Below, in pieces: positions 10,508 to 20,774 of a stretch of DNA of 64,000 nt (positions are counted from its first letter, which is position 1; each line of letters opens with the position of its first letter). Made by a program: the position numbers and the translations under genes. The stretch is from Oncomelania hupensis (lineage: Eukaryota > Mollusca > Gastropoda > Littorinimorpha > Pomatiopsidae), in assembly GCA_036898135.1 (NCBI GenBank), contig CM072522.1:60469070-60533069 (forward strand), read 5' to 3'. Below the pieces are notes generated by a model. That model saw only the letters and a list, made by a program, of their open reading frames with translations. It made no database searches and was not told where the DNA came from.

Positions 10508-10841
10508 TGCTGTCCACATCATCAACTACAAAATGATTTAAAACAAGATCAGCAACCGCAGTAACATCAACAATAACAGTCCTACAAGCCGCGAAATAAC
10601 AACGATGACCTGCAAATATGTCGTGAATTGCAGCTGCAAAAGCAGCAGTTAAAATAAGAGTATCATCAGCAGCAAATGTCTGTAGCAACAGTAACAGTTA
10701 AAATAACAGTATCAGCAACATCGACAGCAGTAACTCTCTGTAGCAACCGCAACAGTTAAAATAACACTATCAGCGACATCAACAACAGTAAGTGTAGCAA
10801 AAGCAACCAATAACGGTCAGTTCATCAGTAACAGCAGCTAG
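10508..10841. repeat. Degenerate AC/AG-rich repeats after the array
   Basis: GTTAAAATAA.AGTATCA..A and TGTAGCAA..GCAACAG recur about three times between 10647 and 10800, with diverged units of roughly 60 bp. GTAAGTG at 10788 would be a good splice donor, but no supported exon ends there. Confidence 0.5.
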
Positions 10842-11090
10842 AACTGCAAAGTACGATCAGATGGTCAGCATCATAAGCAATTAGAACTGCAAAGTACGGT
10901 CAGATTATCAGCATCATAAACAGCTAGAACTGCAAAGTACGATCAGATGGTCAGCATCATAAGCAGCTAGAACTGCAAAGTACGGTCAGATGATCAGCAT
11001 CATAAGCAGCTAGAACTGTAAAGTACGGTCAGATGATCAGCATCATAAGCAGCTAGAACTGCAAAGTGTGGTCAGATGATCAGCATCATA
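10842..11090. repeat. 43-bp minisatellite, about 6 copies
   Basis: The unit starts AACTGCAAAGTACGGTCAGA and contains CAGCATCATAAGCAGCTAG. Unit starts at 10842, 10885 and 10928 give the 43-bp period. Confidence 0.9.
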
Positions 11091-11094
11091 AGGG

Positions 11095-11392
11095 CACGCA
11101 GTGGGCTGAGTGGTGTACTCAACGGCAGAACAATGGAAGCACTGAATGTCAAGTGATAACATTGCAGCCCGTACAGTCAGTGGTTCCAAGCCCATTGACG
11201 GCCTGGGGTGCCCAAACAAAAACTTAACATGACTCTGAGATACAGTTGGCGAAGTGGTGTACTCAACGGCAGAACACTTGAAGCATTGAATGTCAAACGA
11301 TAACATTGCAGCATGTACTGTCAGTGGTTGGAAGTTAGTTGACGGTCTGTAGTGCTGACACAACAATAACATGACCCTCAGACACTGCCGAG
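11095..11392. repeat. Two copies of a ~148-bp unit
   Basis: TGGTGTACTCAACGGCAGAAC occurs at about 11112 and 11254. It is followed in both by matching CACTGAATGTCAA/CATTGAATGTCAA and GATAACATTGCAGC words. The second copy leads straight into the 44-bp array. Confidence 0.75.
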
Positions 11393-11578
11393 CTACTCTG
11401 ACGTCCACAATAACATGACCCTCAGACACTGCCAAACTACTCTGACGTCCACAATAACATGACCCTCAGACACTTACGAGCTTCTCTGACGTCCACAATA
11501 ACGTGACCCTCAGACACTGCCAAACTACTCTGACGTCCACAATAACATGACCCTCAGACACTGCCAAACTACTCCTTC
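11393..11578. repeat. 44-bp minisatellite, about 4 copies
   Basis: The unit begins CTACTCTGACGTCCACAATA and contains ACATGACCCTCAGACACTGC. Starts at 11393 and 11437 give the period. Confidence 0.9.
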
Positions 11579-11728
11579 AGATGAGAAGATAGACTGAGGT
11601 CTAGTCTGTGCACGCACGCATTCCATCGCAATGACTTTTAAAGATCCTGACACTCATGTCCTAGACGAGTGAGTGCCGACTACACAAATACACCCAGCAA
11701 GCACTAGGTCCTTTCTCCCACATCCCCG
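11579..11728. other. Short unique spacer
   Basis: No gene or repeat structure is seen between the 44-bp and 49-bp arrays. Confidence 0.4.
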
Positions 11729-13149
11729 GTGGCCCAGGATTCCTATCGTAAGACGATGTGCCCAAAGGCTGCAGGTGGTGGCCCAGGATTCCTATCGTAA
11801 GACGATGTGCCCAAAGGCTGCAGGTGGTGGCCCAGGATTCCTATCGTAAGACGATGTGCCCAAAGGCTGCAGGTGGTGGCCCAGGATTCCTATCGTAAGA
11901 CGATGAGCCCAAAGGCTGCAGGTGGTGGCCCAGGATTGCTATCGTCAGACGATGCGCCCAAAGGCTGCAGGTGGTGGCCCAGGATTCCTATCGTCAGACG
12001 ATGCGCCCAAAGGCTGCAGGTGGTGGCCCAGGATTCCTATCGTCAGACGATGCGCCCAAAGGCTGCAGGTGGTGGCCCAGGATTCCTATCGTCAGACGAT
12101 GCGCCCAAAGGCTGCAGGTGGTGGCCCAGAATTCCTATCGTCAGACGATGCGCCCAAAGGCTGCAGGTGGTGGCCCAGGATTCCTATCGTCAGACGATGC
12201 GCCCAAAGGCTGCAGGTGGTGGCCCAGGATTGCTATCGTCAGACGATGCGCCCAAAGGCTGCAGGTGGTGGCCCAGGATTGCTATCGTCAGACGATGCGC
12301 CCAAAGGCTGCAGGTGGTGGCCCAGGATTGCTATCGTCAGACGATGCGCCCAAAGACTGCAGGTGGTGGCCCAGGATTCCTATCGTCAGACGATGCGCCC
12401 AAAGGCTGCAGGTGGTGGCCCAGGGTTCCTATCGTCAGACGATGCACCCAAAGGCTGCAGGTGGTGGCCCAGGATTCCTATCGTCAGACGATGCGCCCAA
12501 AGGCTGCAGGTGGTGGCCCAGGATTGCTATCGTCAGACGATGCGCCCAAAGGCTGCAGGTGGTGGCCCAGGATTGCTATCGTCAGACGATGCGCCCAAAG
12601 GCTGCAGGTGGTGGCCCAGGAATTCCTATCGTCAGACGATGCGCCCAAAGGCTGCAGGTGGTGGCCCAGGATTCCTATCGTCAGACGATGCGCCCAAAGG
12701 CTGCAGGTGGTGGCCCAGGATTCTTATCGTCAGACGATGCGCCCAAAGGCTGCAGGTGGTGGCCCAGGATTCCTATCGTCAGACGATGCGCCCAAAGGCT
12801 GCGGGTGATCGCCCAGGATTGCTATCGTCAGTCGATGCGCCCAAAGGCTGCAGGTGATCGCCCAGGATTCCTATCGTCAGACGATGCGCCCAAAGGCTGC
12901 AGGTGGTGGCCCAGGATTCCTATCGTCAGACGATGCGCCCAAAGGCTGCAGGTGGTGGCCCAGGATTCTTATCGTCAGACGATGCGCCCAAAGGCTGCAG
13001 GTGGTGGCCCAGGATTCCTATCGTCAGACGATGCGCCCAAAGGCTGCGGGTGATCGCCCAGGATTGCTATCGTCAGACGATGCGCCCAAAGGCTGCAGGT
13101 GATCGCCCAGGATTCCTATCGTCAGACGATGCGCCCAAAGGCTGCAGGT
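11729..13149. repeat. 49-bp minisatellite, about 29 copies
   Basis: The unit is CCCAAAGGCTGCAGGTGGTG followed by GCCCAGGATTCCTATCGTC and AGACGATGCG. Variants include GATTGC, GTAAGACGATGTG (in the first units) and GGTGATCG (in the last units), giving a polar gradient along the array. Since 49 is not a multiple of three and the unit has no stop in any plus frame, three overlapping frames stay open across the array. They repeat every 147 bp and are not evidence of genes. Confidence 0.97.
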
Positions 13150-13930
13150 GGGCGCCTGGGGCGGCCTGCGTTAGATCCTGTATGGGCCAGCGCCTTGGAC
13201 ATTCCACTCTTGCACATTGGAGTTTGCTTACACATAGTTTTTCTGTTTGCAGCTACATTTTAAAACTTGACGCTTTCTTTTTTGTTGTTGTTATTTTATC
13301 TCGTATTTTAAATAATCTTTTTATAGGTACGTATGTGATCACTTTTGCCATAGAGATTTTTGATAGTCATTAAGCCCTGGATTGTCAGTTCATTGTCTAC
13401 ATGACGAGGACGTCATTTTGTTGGTAAGGGTGAATGTGGCAGAGTCGGTGGTTAAGGCTTATGTATGTATGTCTTAAGGTAAGTTTATGCACGAAAAAAA
13501 TAAGGGAAACGAAGTATAGAATGATAGTTAAATAACAGTACCAATGATTGGTTTTATATCATATCAGTATGGAAAGTAAGCATGTATGGTACAAAGATAG
13601 TTAGTTTTATAGAGTTATTTCCCTGGTTTATTATAATAAGCTTACTTGTTTTTCACGTGCGCCGATTTTGCGCAGTGTATGCAGTGTTGAATATTGAGTT
13701 CAGTAATTGATCAATCTTTCTCTGGCTTTGACATTGTACAGACGTGCATGTACCGGTTTCTGGTTTTGAAGTTTTGTGTCAATCTCTCATCAGGTCAGTA
13801 ATCCATTGTTGTATATTACTGTAAGTTATTTAGTAGTAGTTGTATTAATTCATTATTTATTGGTGACGTATTATTTTATGTGCATTATTTTCAGTTAGGA
13901 ATGTTATGTCAGTATGTCGGTGATACTTTT
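13150..13930. other. Unique AT-rich sequence, no gene seen
   Basis: The three-frame open reading tail of the array ends at about 13373. No domain, promoter or repeat is recognised. It ends at the target site of the family A insertion. Confidence 0.4.
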
Positions 13931-13945
13931 AATGACTGCTACATA

Positions 13946-14773
13946 ACCCCCGTTGGGGTGCAGGAGGTTTCAGTATAAATAGTATCCCCACTTTCTGGAA
14001 ATTTAGTGCTTTAAATTCCCACTGTCGCTGTCTTTCTCATTTGTTCTTTCTCATTCCTGCTCTTTTCTATCAATCTGCTATACTATCGTCTTCTTCGCTA
14101 AACCAGTCTCCTACCTTTTTTCTTGAAAACTCTCCCGGGACAAGACTCCTTGTTTGTGTATGAGGTCTGTTGGATCAGCTTGCAAATATTGGACGCTTTC
14201 TGCCAGGTGGTCACTAGGGCTTCCTATGATGTTATTATTTAGCAATGTAGGCATTTTATATGTATGTGTTTTGTTAATAATTTATAATGATGTTTGTATT
14301 CTATTTTGTTTTTGTAAACGGGGGTTCGATAAGTTGTGGTGAAGCCTCAGCCGTCCCCTGCGTGGGATGTCTTTATTGTAAAGTGACTGGCTGGTAGAGA
14401 GCTTTCGGTTTTACCACTAGGGTTGTTTCAGCAGATCTTTTATGCGGATCGGGGGTTGTCCGGTCCTGATTTGGCTCGGAAGAGTCCGCTGGACCTAAAG
14501 CAATAATAATGTAATGTAATGTAAATTATAATGATGTTTGTATTCTATTTTGTTTTTGTAAACGGGGGTTCGATAAGTTGGGTGAAGCCTCAGCCGTCCA
14601 CTGCGTGGGGTGTCTTTATTGTTAAGTGACTGGCTGGTGGAGAGCTTTCGGTTTTACCATTAGGGTTATTTCAGCAGATCATCTTGTATGCGGATCGGGG
14701 GTTGTCCGGTCCTGATTTGGCTCGGAAGAGTCCGCTGGACCTAAAGCAATAATAATGTAATGTATTGTAATGT
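13946..14773 (+). mobile_element. Family A retroposon copy 1 with duplicated 3' half
   Basis: It starts with CCCCGTTGGGGTGC, a GTTTCAGTATAAATAGTATC block and the standard body to GGACCTAAAGCAATAATAATG at about 14515. A second copy of the 3' half, from AATTATAATGATGTTTGTATT to the TAATG tail, runs from 14524 to 14773. The whole unit is flanked by perfect 15-bp repeats AATGACTGCTACATA at 13931-13945 and 14774-14788, so the duplicated form sits between one TSD pair. No protein is encoded. Such an element would need LINE machinery to move. Confidence 0.85.
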
Positions 14774-14803
14774 AATGACTGCTACATAGTTATGGCTGTG
14801 ACC

Positions 14804-15732
14804 GACATGTTTAGACTTTGATGATGGACATGTTTAGACTTTGATGATGGACATGTTTAGACTTTGATGATGGACATGTTTAGACTTTGATGATGGACAT
14901 GTTTAGACTTTGATGATGGACATGTTTAGACTTTGATGATGGACATGTTTAGACTTTGATGATGGACATGTTTAGACTTTGATGATGGACATGTTTAGAC
15001 TTTGATGATGGACATGTTTAGACTTTGATGATGGATATGTTTAGACTTTGATGATGGACATGTTTAGACTTTGATGATGGACATGTTTAGACTTTGATGA
15101 TGGACATGTTTAGACTTTGATGATGGACATGTTTAGACTTTGCTGATGGACATGTTTAGACTTTGATGATGGACATGTTTAGACTTTGATGATGGACATG
15201 TTTAGACTTTGATGATGGACATGTTTAGACTTTGATGATGGACATGTTTAGACTTTGATGATGGACATGTTTAGACTTTGATGATGGACATGTTTAGACT
15301 TTGATGATGGACATGTTTAGACTGTGATGATGGACATGTTTAGACTTTGATGATGGATATGTTTAGACTTTGATGATGGACATGTTTAGACTTTGATGAT
15401 GGACATGTTTAGACTGTGATGATGAACATATTTAGACTTTGATGATGGACATGTTTAGACTTGATGATGGACATGTTGAGACTTTGATGATGGACATGTT
15501 GAGACTTTAATGATGGACATGTTGAGGCTTTAATGATGGACATGTTTAGACTTTGATGATGAACATGTTTAGACTTTGATGATGAACATGTTTAGACTTT
15601 GATGATGGACATGTTTAGAATTTGATAAGGGACATGTTTAGACTTTGATGATGGACCTGTTTAGACTTTGATGATCGACGTGTTTAGACTTTGATGATCG
15701 ACATGTTTAGACTTTGATGATCAACATGTTGA
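14804..15732. repeat. 23-bp minisatellite, about 40 copies
   Basis: The unit is GACATGTTTAGACTTTGATG plus ATG. It is very homogeneous up to about 15410. Later units carry more variants (GAACATG, GTTGAG, GATCGAC), suggesting older units at the distal end. Confidence 0.97.
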
Positions 15733-15869
15733 TCTAGTTTTCCTAATTGTGTATTGTCAGATGTTATAATAGGCATAACATAACGTCATACCTATTTATA
15801 GTATTTCTATCTTGCTATGAACGATAAGTTGTAAGTTAACGGTAGGGTGGTTCGTCTTGTTTTTTTCTA

Positions 15870-16630
15870 CATCACTTATAATGTTATTATTGTCTTCAGT
15901 TTATTATGTCATGTATTGATCACTTATAATATTATTATTGTCTTCAGTTTATTATGTCATGTATTGATCACTTATAATGTTATTATTGTCTTCAGTTTAT
16001 TATGTCATGTATTGATCACTTATAATGTTATTATTGTCTTTAGTTTATTATGTCATGTATTGATCACTTATAATGTTATTATTGTCTTCAGTTTATTATG
16101 TCATGTATTGATCACTTATAATGTTATTATTGTCTTTAGTTTATTATGTCATGTATTGATCACTTATAATGTTATTATTGTCTTCAGTTTATTATGTCAT
16201 GTATTGATCACTTATAATGTTATTATTGTCTTTAGTTTATTATGTCATGTATTGATCACTTATAATGTAATTATTGTCTTCAGTTTATACAGTCATGATC
16301 ACTTATAATGTTATTATTACCTTCAGTTTATTATGTCATGTATTGATCACTTATAATGTTATTATTGTCTTCAGTTTATTATGTCATGTATTGATCACTT
16401 ATAATGTTATTATTGTCTTTAGTTTATTATGTCATGTATTGATCACTTATAACGTAATTATTCTCTTCAGTTTATTATATCATTTATTGATCACTTATAA
16501 TGTTATTATTGCCATCAGTTTATTATGTCATGTATCAATCACTTATAATGTTATTATTGTCGTCAGTTTATTATGTCATGTATTGATCACTTTTAATGTT
16601 ATTATTGTCTTCAGTTTATAATGCCATTTA
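15870..16630. repeat. 48-bp minisatellite, about 16 copies
   Basis: The unit is TTTATTATGTCATGTATTGA then TCACTTATAATGTTATTATT and GTCTTCAG; period 48 from positions 15903 and 15951. As 48 is a multiple of three, a plus-strand frame repeats a 16-residue hydrophobic peptide. I regard that frame as a by-product of the repeat. Confidence 0.96.
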
Positions 16631-16964
16631 TTTATCGTTGTTCATCGTAGCAGTCAGTCAGTTAGGAGGAAAGATGTTTATATTGGGTATATATACATAC
16701 ATTTCTTGTAATCTTCCTCTTATAATAGTTATTATTAAAAGAGTAGAAGCAAGCACTTGGTTGTGCATATGATGTAATTGTCAACGTTCCATTCTTTGAC
16801 ATTCATCAGCTTATACCATTGTTTTTGTTTGATATGTTACACAGTTTTTATTCATTGGAGTTGAATCAATAGAGAATTGCTTGTAAACCATCATGGACTT
16901 GTCCTTGTGTTCGTCCATCTTCGTTTTCCTTTTCTCTATTCCTTGTCCTCACCTCACCTGCCAC

Positions 16965-17538
16965 CCCCGTTGGGGTGCCGGGGGTTTCAGTATAAATAGT
17001 ATCCCCACTTTCTGGAAATTTAGTGCTTTAAATTCCCACTGCCGCTGTCTTTCTCATTTGCTCTTTGTCATTCCTGCTCTGTTCTATCAATCTGCTATAC
17101 TATCGTCTTCTTCGCTAAACCAGTCTCCTACCTTTTTTCTTGAAAACTCTTCCGGGACAAGACTCCTTATTTGTGTATGAGGTCTGTTGGATCAGCTTGG
17201 GAATATTGGACGCTTTTTGCCAGGTGGTCACTAGGGCTTCCTATGATGTTATTATTTAGCAATGTAGGCATTTTATATGTATGTGTTTTGTTGATAATTT
17301 ATAATGATGTTTGTATTCTATTTTGTTTTTTGTAAACGGGGGTTCGATAAGTTGGGGTGAATCCTCAGCCGTCCCCTGCGTGGGATGTCTTTATTGTAAA
17401 GTGACTGGCTGGTGGAGAGCTTTCGGTTTTACCACTAGGGTTGTTTCGGCAGATCTTTTATGCGGATCGGGGGTTGTCCGTCCTGATTTGGCTCGGAAGA
17501 GTCCGCTGGACCTAAAGCAATAATGTAATGTAATGTAA
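16965..17538 (+). mobile_element. Family A retroposon copy 2, full length with TSD
   Basis: This is the best reference copy, 574 bp. It has a 5' end CCCCGTTGGGGTGCCGGGGG, an internal GTATAAATAGTATCCCC block, a GGGGTTCGATAAGTTGGGG segment resembling a Pol III box B, and a 3' end GGACCTAAAGCAA with a (TAATG)n tail. Perfect 13-bp repeats CCTCACCTGCCAC flank it at 16952-16964 and 17539-17551. No open frame matches a known protein. Four other copies share the same 5' end, so this is a true element end and not random truncation. Confidence 0.85.
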
Positions 17539-17586
17539 CCTCACCTGCCACTCACCTCACCTGCCACTCACCTCACCCACACCCAC

Positions 17587-17805
17587 GAAGGGTTTTCCTT
17601 GTCTTAACCCAACCCTTCAACACTTAGACATATTAACTGTTGGTCTTAACCCAACCCTTCAACACTTAGACATCTTAACTGCTGGTCTTAACCCAACCCT
17701 TCAACACTTAGACATCTTAACTGCTGGTCTTAACCCAACCCTTCAACACTTAAACATCTTAACTGCTGATCTTAACCCAACCCTTCAACACTTAAACTTT
17801 GAACT
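17587..17805. repeat. 42-bp minisatellite, first part
   Basis: The unit is GGTCTTAACCCAACCCTTCA then ACACTTAGACATCTTAACTG and CT, about five copies. The same array resumes at 18846, so it is split by about 1 kb. Confidence 0.93.
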
Positions 17806-18845
17806 TTGGAACTATGTCCTTTTATTAGCAAAACCACACATAACTGCCAGCCTGAAACAAGGCTCATAGCCCATGGGGCATTTTAGTCAGGGGAAAGGGG
17901 GGAGAGAAAATTACAGACATTAAAAACAATGAACGGCACACAAAAGACTGCTCCATAGGCATCACAACACAAAACTCTGAAATGTCAAACACCCGTTTTA
18001 AGGTTTACATTGGGTTCAATATGGACAGAGCAGTGTACAACATCGCATGGTTCACAGAAGAAGACAAAAGGGAATGCACAATATATAAATAGTAACATAA
18101 CTCCAACAAAGCAGCTTAAATTTAGCAATCTGCTCTTTGATTCAGTATTCATCAGCTGGTTAAATTTAAAGACATTTAAATAAGTCCAAAAGTATTTTCG
18201 AAAAAAAAGTATTTTCCAAACATGTTTTCTATCAGCAAGGAATTGTTGCATGTAAATAAATAATGAAACTCGTCACCAATGTCATCTAAGTCACACATAG
18301 TACACAACCGTTGTTCTTTAGGTAGGTACATGATTGTATCTTTGAAACTTTGTAACTTGTCCTTTCAAACAATATTAAATAAGGCTCCGAGTCCAGGGGG
18401 ACCGTCAACACAAAACAGGGGTGGGGTGGGGTGGGATGGGGGTGATGGGGATGTAACAACAAACATGCTGACGTCAACAACAACGGCAAAACCCTGTACA
18501 TGACTATTGCACACACACAAAAATGAAATACTAATATTAAGTTGTTAATATACAAGCACCAGATGGAGAAAAAATATATAACTAAACACAATTAATTGGT
18601 AATATTTAAGAAAAATGTAATAGACACGTGGAAAAAATAATGCCCCCTCCACCCCCCTCAACAAAAAAACAAGCAAACAAACAAAAAATTCAAGTAGGTC
18701 TTGCCAAAAAAATAGAAGTTCGAAATAAAATTAAAAGAGAACTGTGCGTCACTATTGAAAAGGTCAAAAAAATAATCCATATAAAACGCTTAAATCAGAC
18801 AAATTGCGTTTAGATTTAGAGTTCATTAACTGATTTAATTTATAG
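17806..18845. other. 1.04-kb segment splitting the 42-bp array
   Basis: AT-rich sequence with no recognised gene lies between two blocks of the same 42-bp array. It contains a GGGGTGGGGTGGG run near 18420 and poly-A-rich stretches near 18650-18700. It is probably an insertion into the array, but no inverted repeats or clear TSD were found by eye. Confidence 0.45.
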
Positions 18846-18985
18846 GCATTCGACATCTTAACTGCTGGTCTTAACCCAACCCTTCAACTCTTAGACATCT
18901 TAACTGCTGGTCTTAACCCAACCAGTTCAACACTTAGACATCTTAACTGCTGGTTTTAACCCAACCCTTCAACACTTATCTTAAA
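18846..18985. repeat. 42-bp minisatellite, second part
   Basis: About three more GGTCTTAACCCAACC units of the array seen at 17587, in the same orientation. They abut the LINE fragment. Confidence 0.9.
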
Positions 18986-19431
18986 TGCTGGTCTTGTTTG
19001 CCTAATCTTGTCATGCATGTCTGGTGGAATATTCGTCTTTTGCCCCCTCCTCCATGTAGTGTAAACCTTCTCACTGCTACAAACTTTTCGTTAGCCTCTC
19101 TCACCATCAACTTTATTCTATCCCAGCACTCATTCACATTCAAACCCTCATGCAAGTCTCTCTTCCATTCGTCATTTCGTGCAAACCTCCTCATATCCTC
19201 ATAATCGCTCTTCGCAAACTGGTATTTTACAGAATCAGGCCTCTGTATTCGCGTTCTCACCGGTAAGAAGGGAAATTCTATCAGCAAGTGATGGCTCTTA
19301 CCTAGGGACGGGAGAAGGTTGACTGACGACTCAACTTCACCATTGGTTAAAATCAAATCAAGAACATTTGCTGTTTGCAAAGCTCTATAACGGGAGCCTA
19401 ATCTTAAAGTCGTTCCACGTATCATTGACAC
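18976..19431 (-). pseudogene. LINE endonuclease C-terminus and linker fragment
   Basis: A 151-codon minus-strand frame carries LDLILTNGEVESSV and then LGKSHHLLIEFPF. This matches the last part of apurinic-like endonucleases of jockey/CR1-type LINEs, where the usual motif is GKSDH; here the catalytic-region Asp is His. A Trp/Arg-rich linker toward the RT follows. The fragment is cut at its 3' side by the 42-bp array, and no RT follows, so it is a dead piece. The clade cannot be fixed by eye. Confidence 0.65.
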
Positions 19432-19449
19432 TCACATTCTCCAATATTC

Positions 19450-19453
<4 letters not shown>

Positions 19454-19521
<68 letters not shown>
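19454..19521. repeat. (GA)n microsatellite
   Basis: About 34 GA dinucleotides next to the LINE fragment. Confidence 0.95.
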
Positions 19522-19526
<5 letters not shown>

Positions 19527-20098
19527 GTTTACAGAGATATCCAAGTGACTATCACAATATATCACAACAGCAGACAGATCTATTCAGTCATCGCAAAAAA
19601 ATCGGGTAAGGGGCAAAGAGACCCACGGCGGTTTCAAATGCAACCCAAAGACTGGTTATTATAAGCTTAGTTGTGGACAATAGTAGAGCTGAACAGCGGC
19701 ACACGGATCGCTGGCTACGGCACACTGCTACGGCTATGTATTTGTGCAGTTGGTAAAACTCCGACACCCAAGGTCTGGTTGTTGATGAAACAAGTGATCC
19801 CACCCACACCTTTTATGTTTGCTAACAATCTCCTTTGTTGAACAGCGGCATGACGTAGTGCTACACACGCAGTGTCATCGTTCATAAACATTTACATACA
19901 TATACTCTTCAACTTATTGCGCGCGCACGCACGCACACACACACACACACACACACATGTCGAGATGTTATTCTCTGACCAACAAGCAAACAACATATGC
20001 CCACAAAGAAGTTGATACATATCCAATAGTGACAACATGCAAGCAGCGTCATGTACACTGTACAGGCAAACAATGTTGAATGAATGAACATTGAGGTT
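19522..20098. other. Unique sequence with a short (CA)n
   Basis: No gene is seen. A GCGCGCACGCACGCACACAC run at 19920-19957 is the only structured stretch. Confidence 0.4.
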
Positions 20099-20258
20099 TA
20101 ACGTTTACACCCACCATTGGCCATAGGGCAGACGTCTACACCCACCATTGGCCATAGGGCAGACGTCTACACCCACCATTGGCCATAGGGCAGACGTCTA
20201 CACCCACCATTGGCCATAGGGCAGACGTCTACACCCACCATTAGCCATAGGGCAGACG
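20099..20258. repeat. 31-bp minisatellite, 5 copies
   Basis: The unit is TACACCCACCATTGGCCATA plus GGGCAGACGTC. It ends exactly at the start of family A copy 3. Confidence 0.93.
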
Positions 20259-20260
20259 AC

Positions 20261-20774
20261 CCCCGTTGGGTGCCGGGGGTTTCAGTATAAATAGTATCCC
20301 CACTTTCTGGAAATTTAGTGCTTTAAATTCCCACTGTCGCTGTCTTTCTCATTTGCTCTTTCTCAGTCCTGCTCTGTTCTATCAATCTGCTATACTATCT
20401 TCTTCTTCGCTAGACCAGTCACCTACCTTTTTTCTTGAAAACTCTTCCGGGACAAGACTCCTTGTTTGTGTATGAGGTCTGTTGGATCAGCTTGGGAATA
20501 TTGGACGCTTTCTGCCAGGTGGTCACTAGGGCTTCCTATGATGTTATTATTTAGCAATGTAGGCATTTTATATGTGTATGTTTTGTTGATAATTTATAAT
20601 GATGTTTGTATTCTATTTTGTTTTTGTAAACGGGAGTTCGATAAATTAGAGTGCAGCCTCAGCGTCCCCTGCGTGGGATGTTTTTATTGTAAAGTGACTG
20701 GCTGGTGGAGGGCATTCAGTTTTCCCACTAGGGTTGTTTCATCAGATCTTTTATGCGGATTGGGGGTTGCCCGG
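20261..20774 (+). mobile_element. Family A retroposon copy 3, cut by an LTR
   Basis: It has the same 5' end and body as copy 2 but stops at GGGGGTTGCCCGG. The expected CCTGATTTGGCTCGG end and tail are absent, and a TGTCAC terminus of a putative LTR begins at 20775. The LTR unit therefore inserted into this copy, making it older than that insertion. Confidence 0.75.

Noticed and set aside
11807..13373. Five overlapping plus-strand frames of 82-360 codons
   Set aside because: They are the three frames of one 49-bp unit without stops. They repeat the same peptides and are not genes.
15847..16621. Hydrophobic 16-residue repeat protein
   Set aside because: It is a by-product of a 48-bp AT-rich minisatellite, without any initiation or domain evidence.
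11729..16630. CRISPR-like arrays
   Set aside because: The arrays have no unique spacers; units are directly adjacent. The genome is eukaryotic in character.
19368..19664. Arg-Glu repeat frame
   Set aside because: It is translation of the (GA)n microsatellite.
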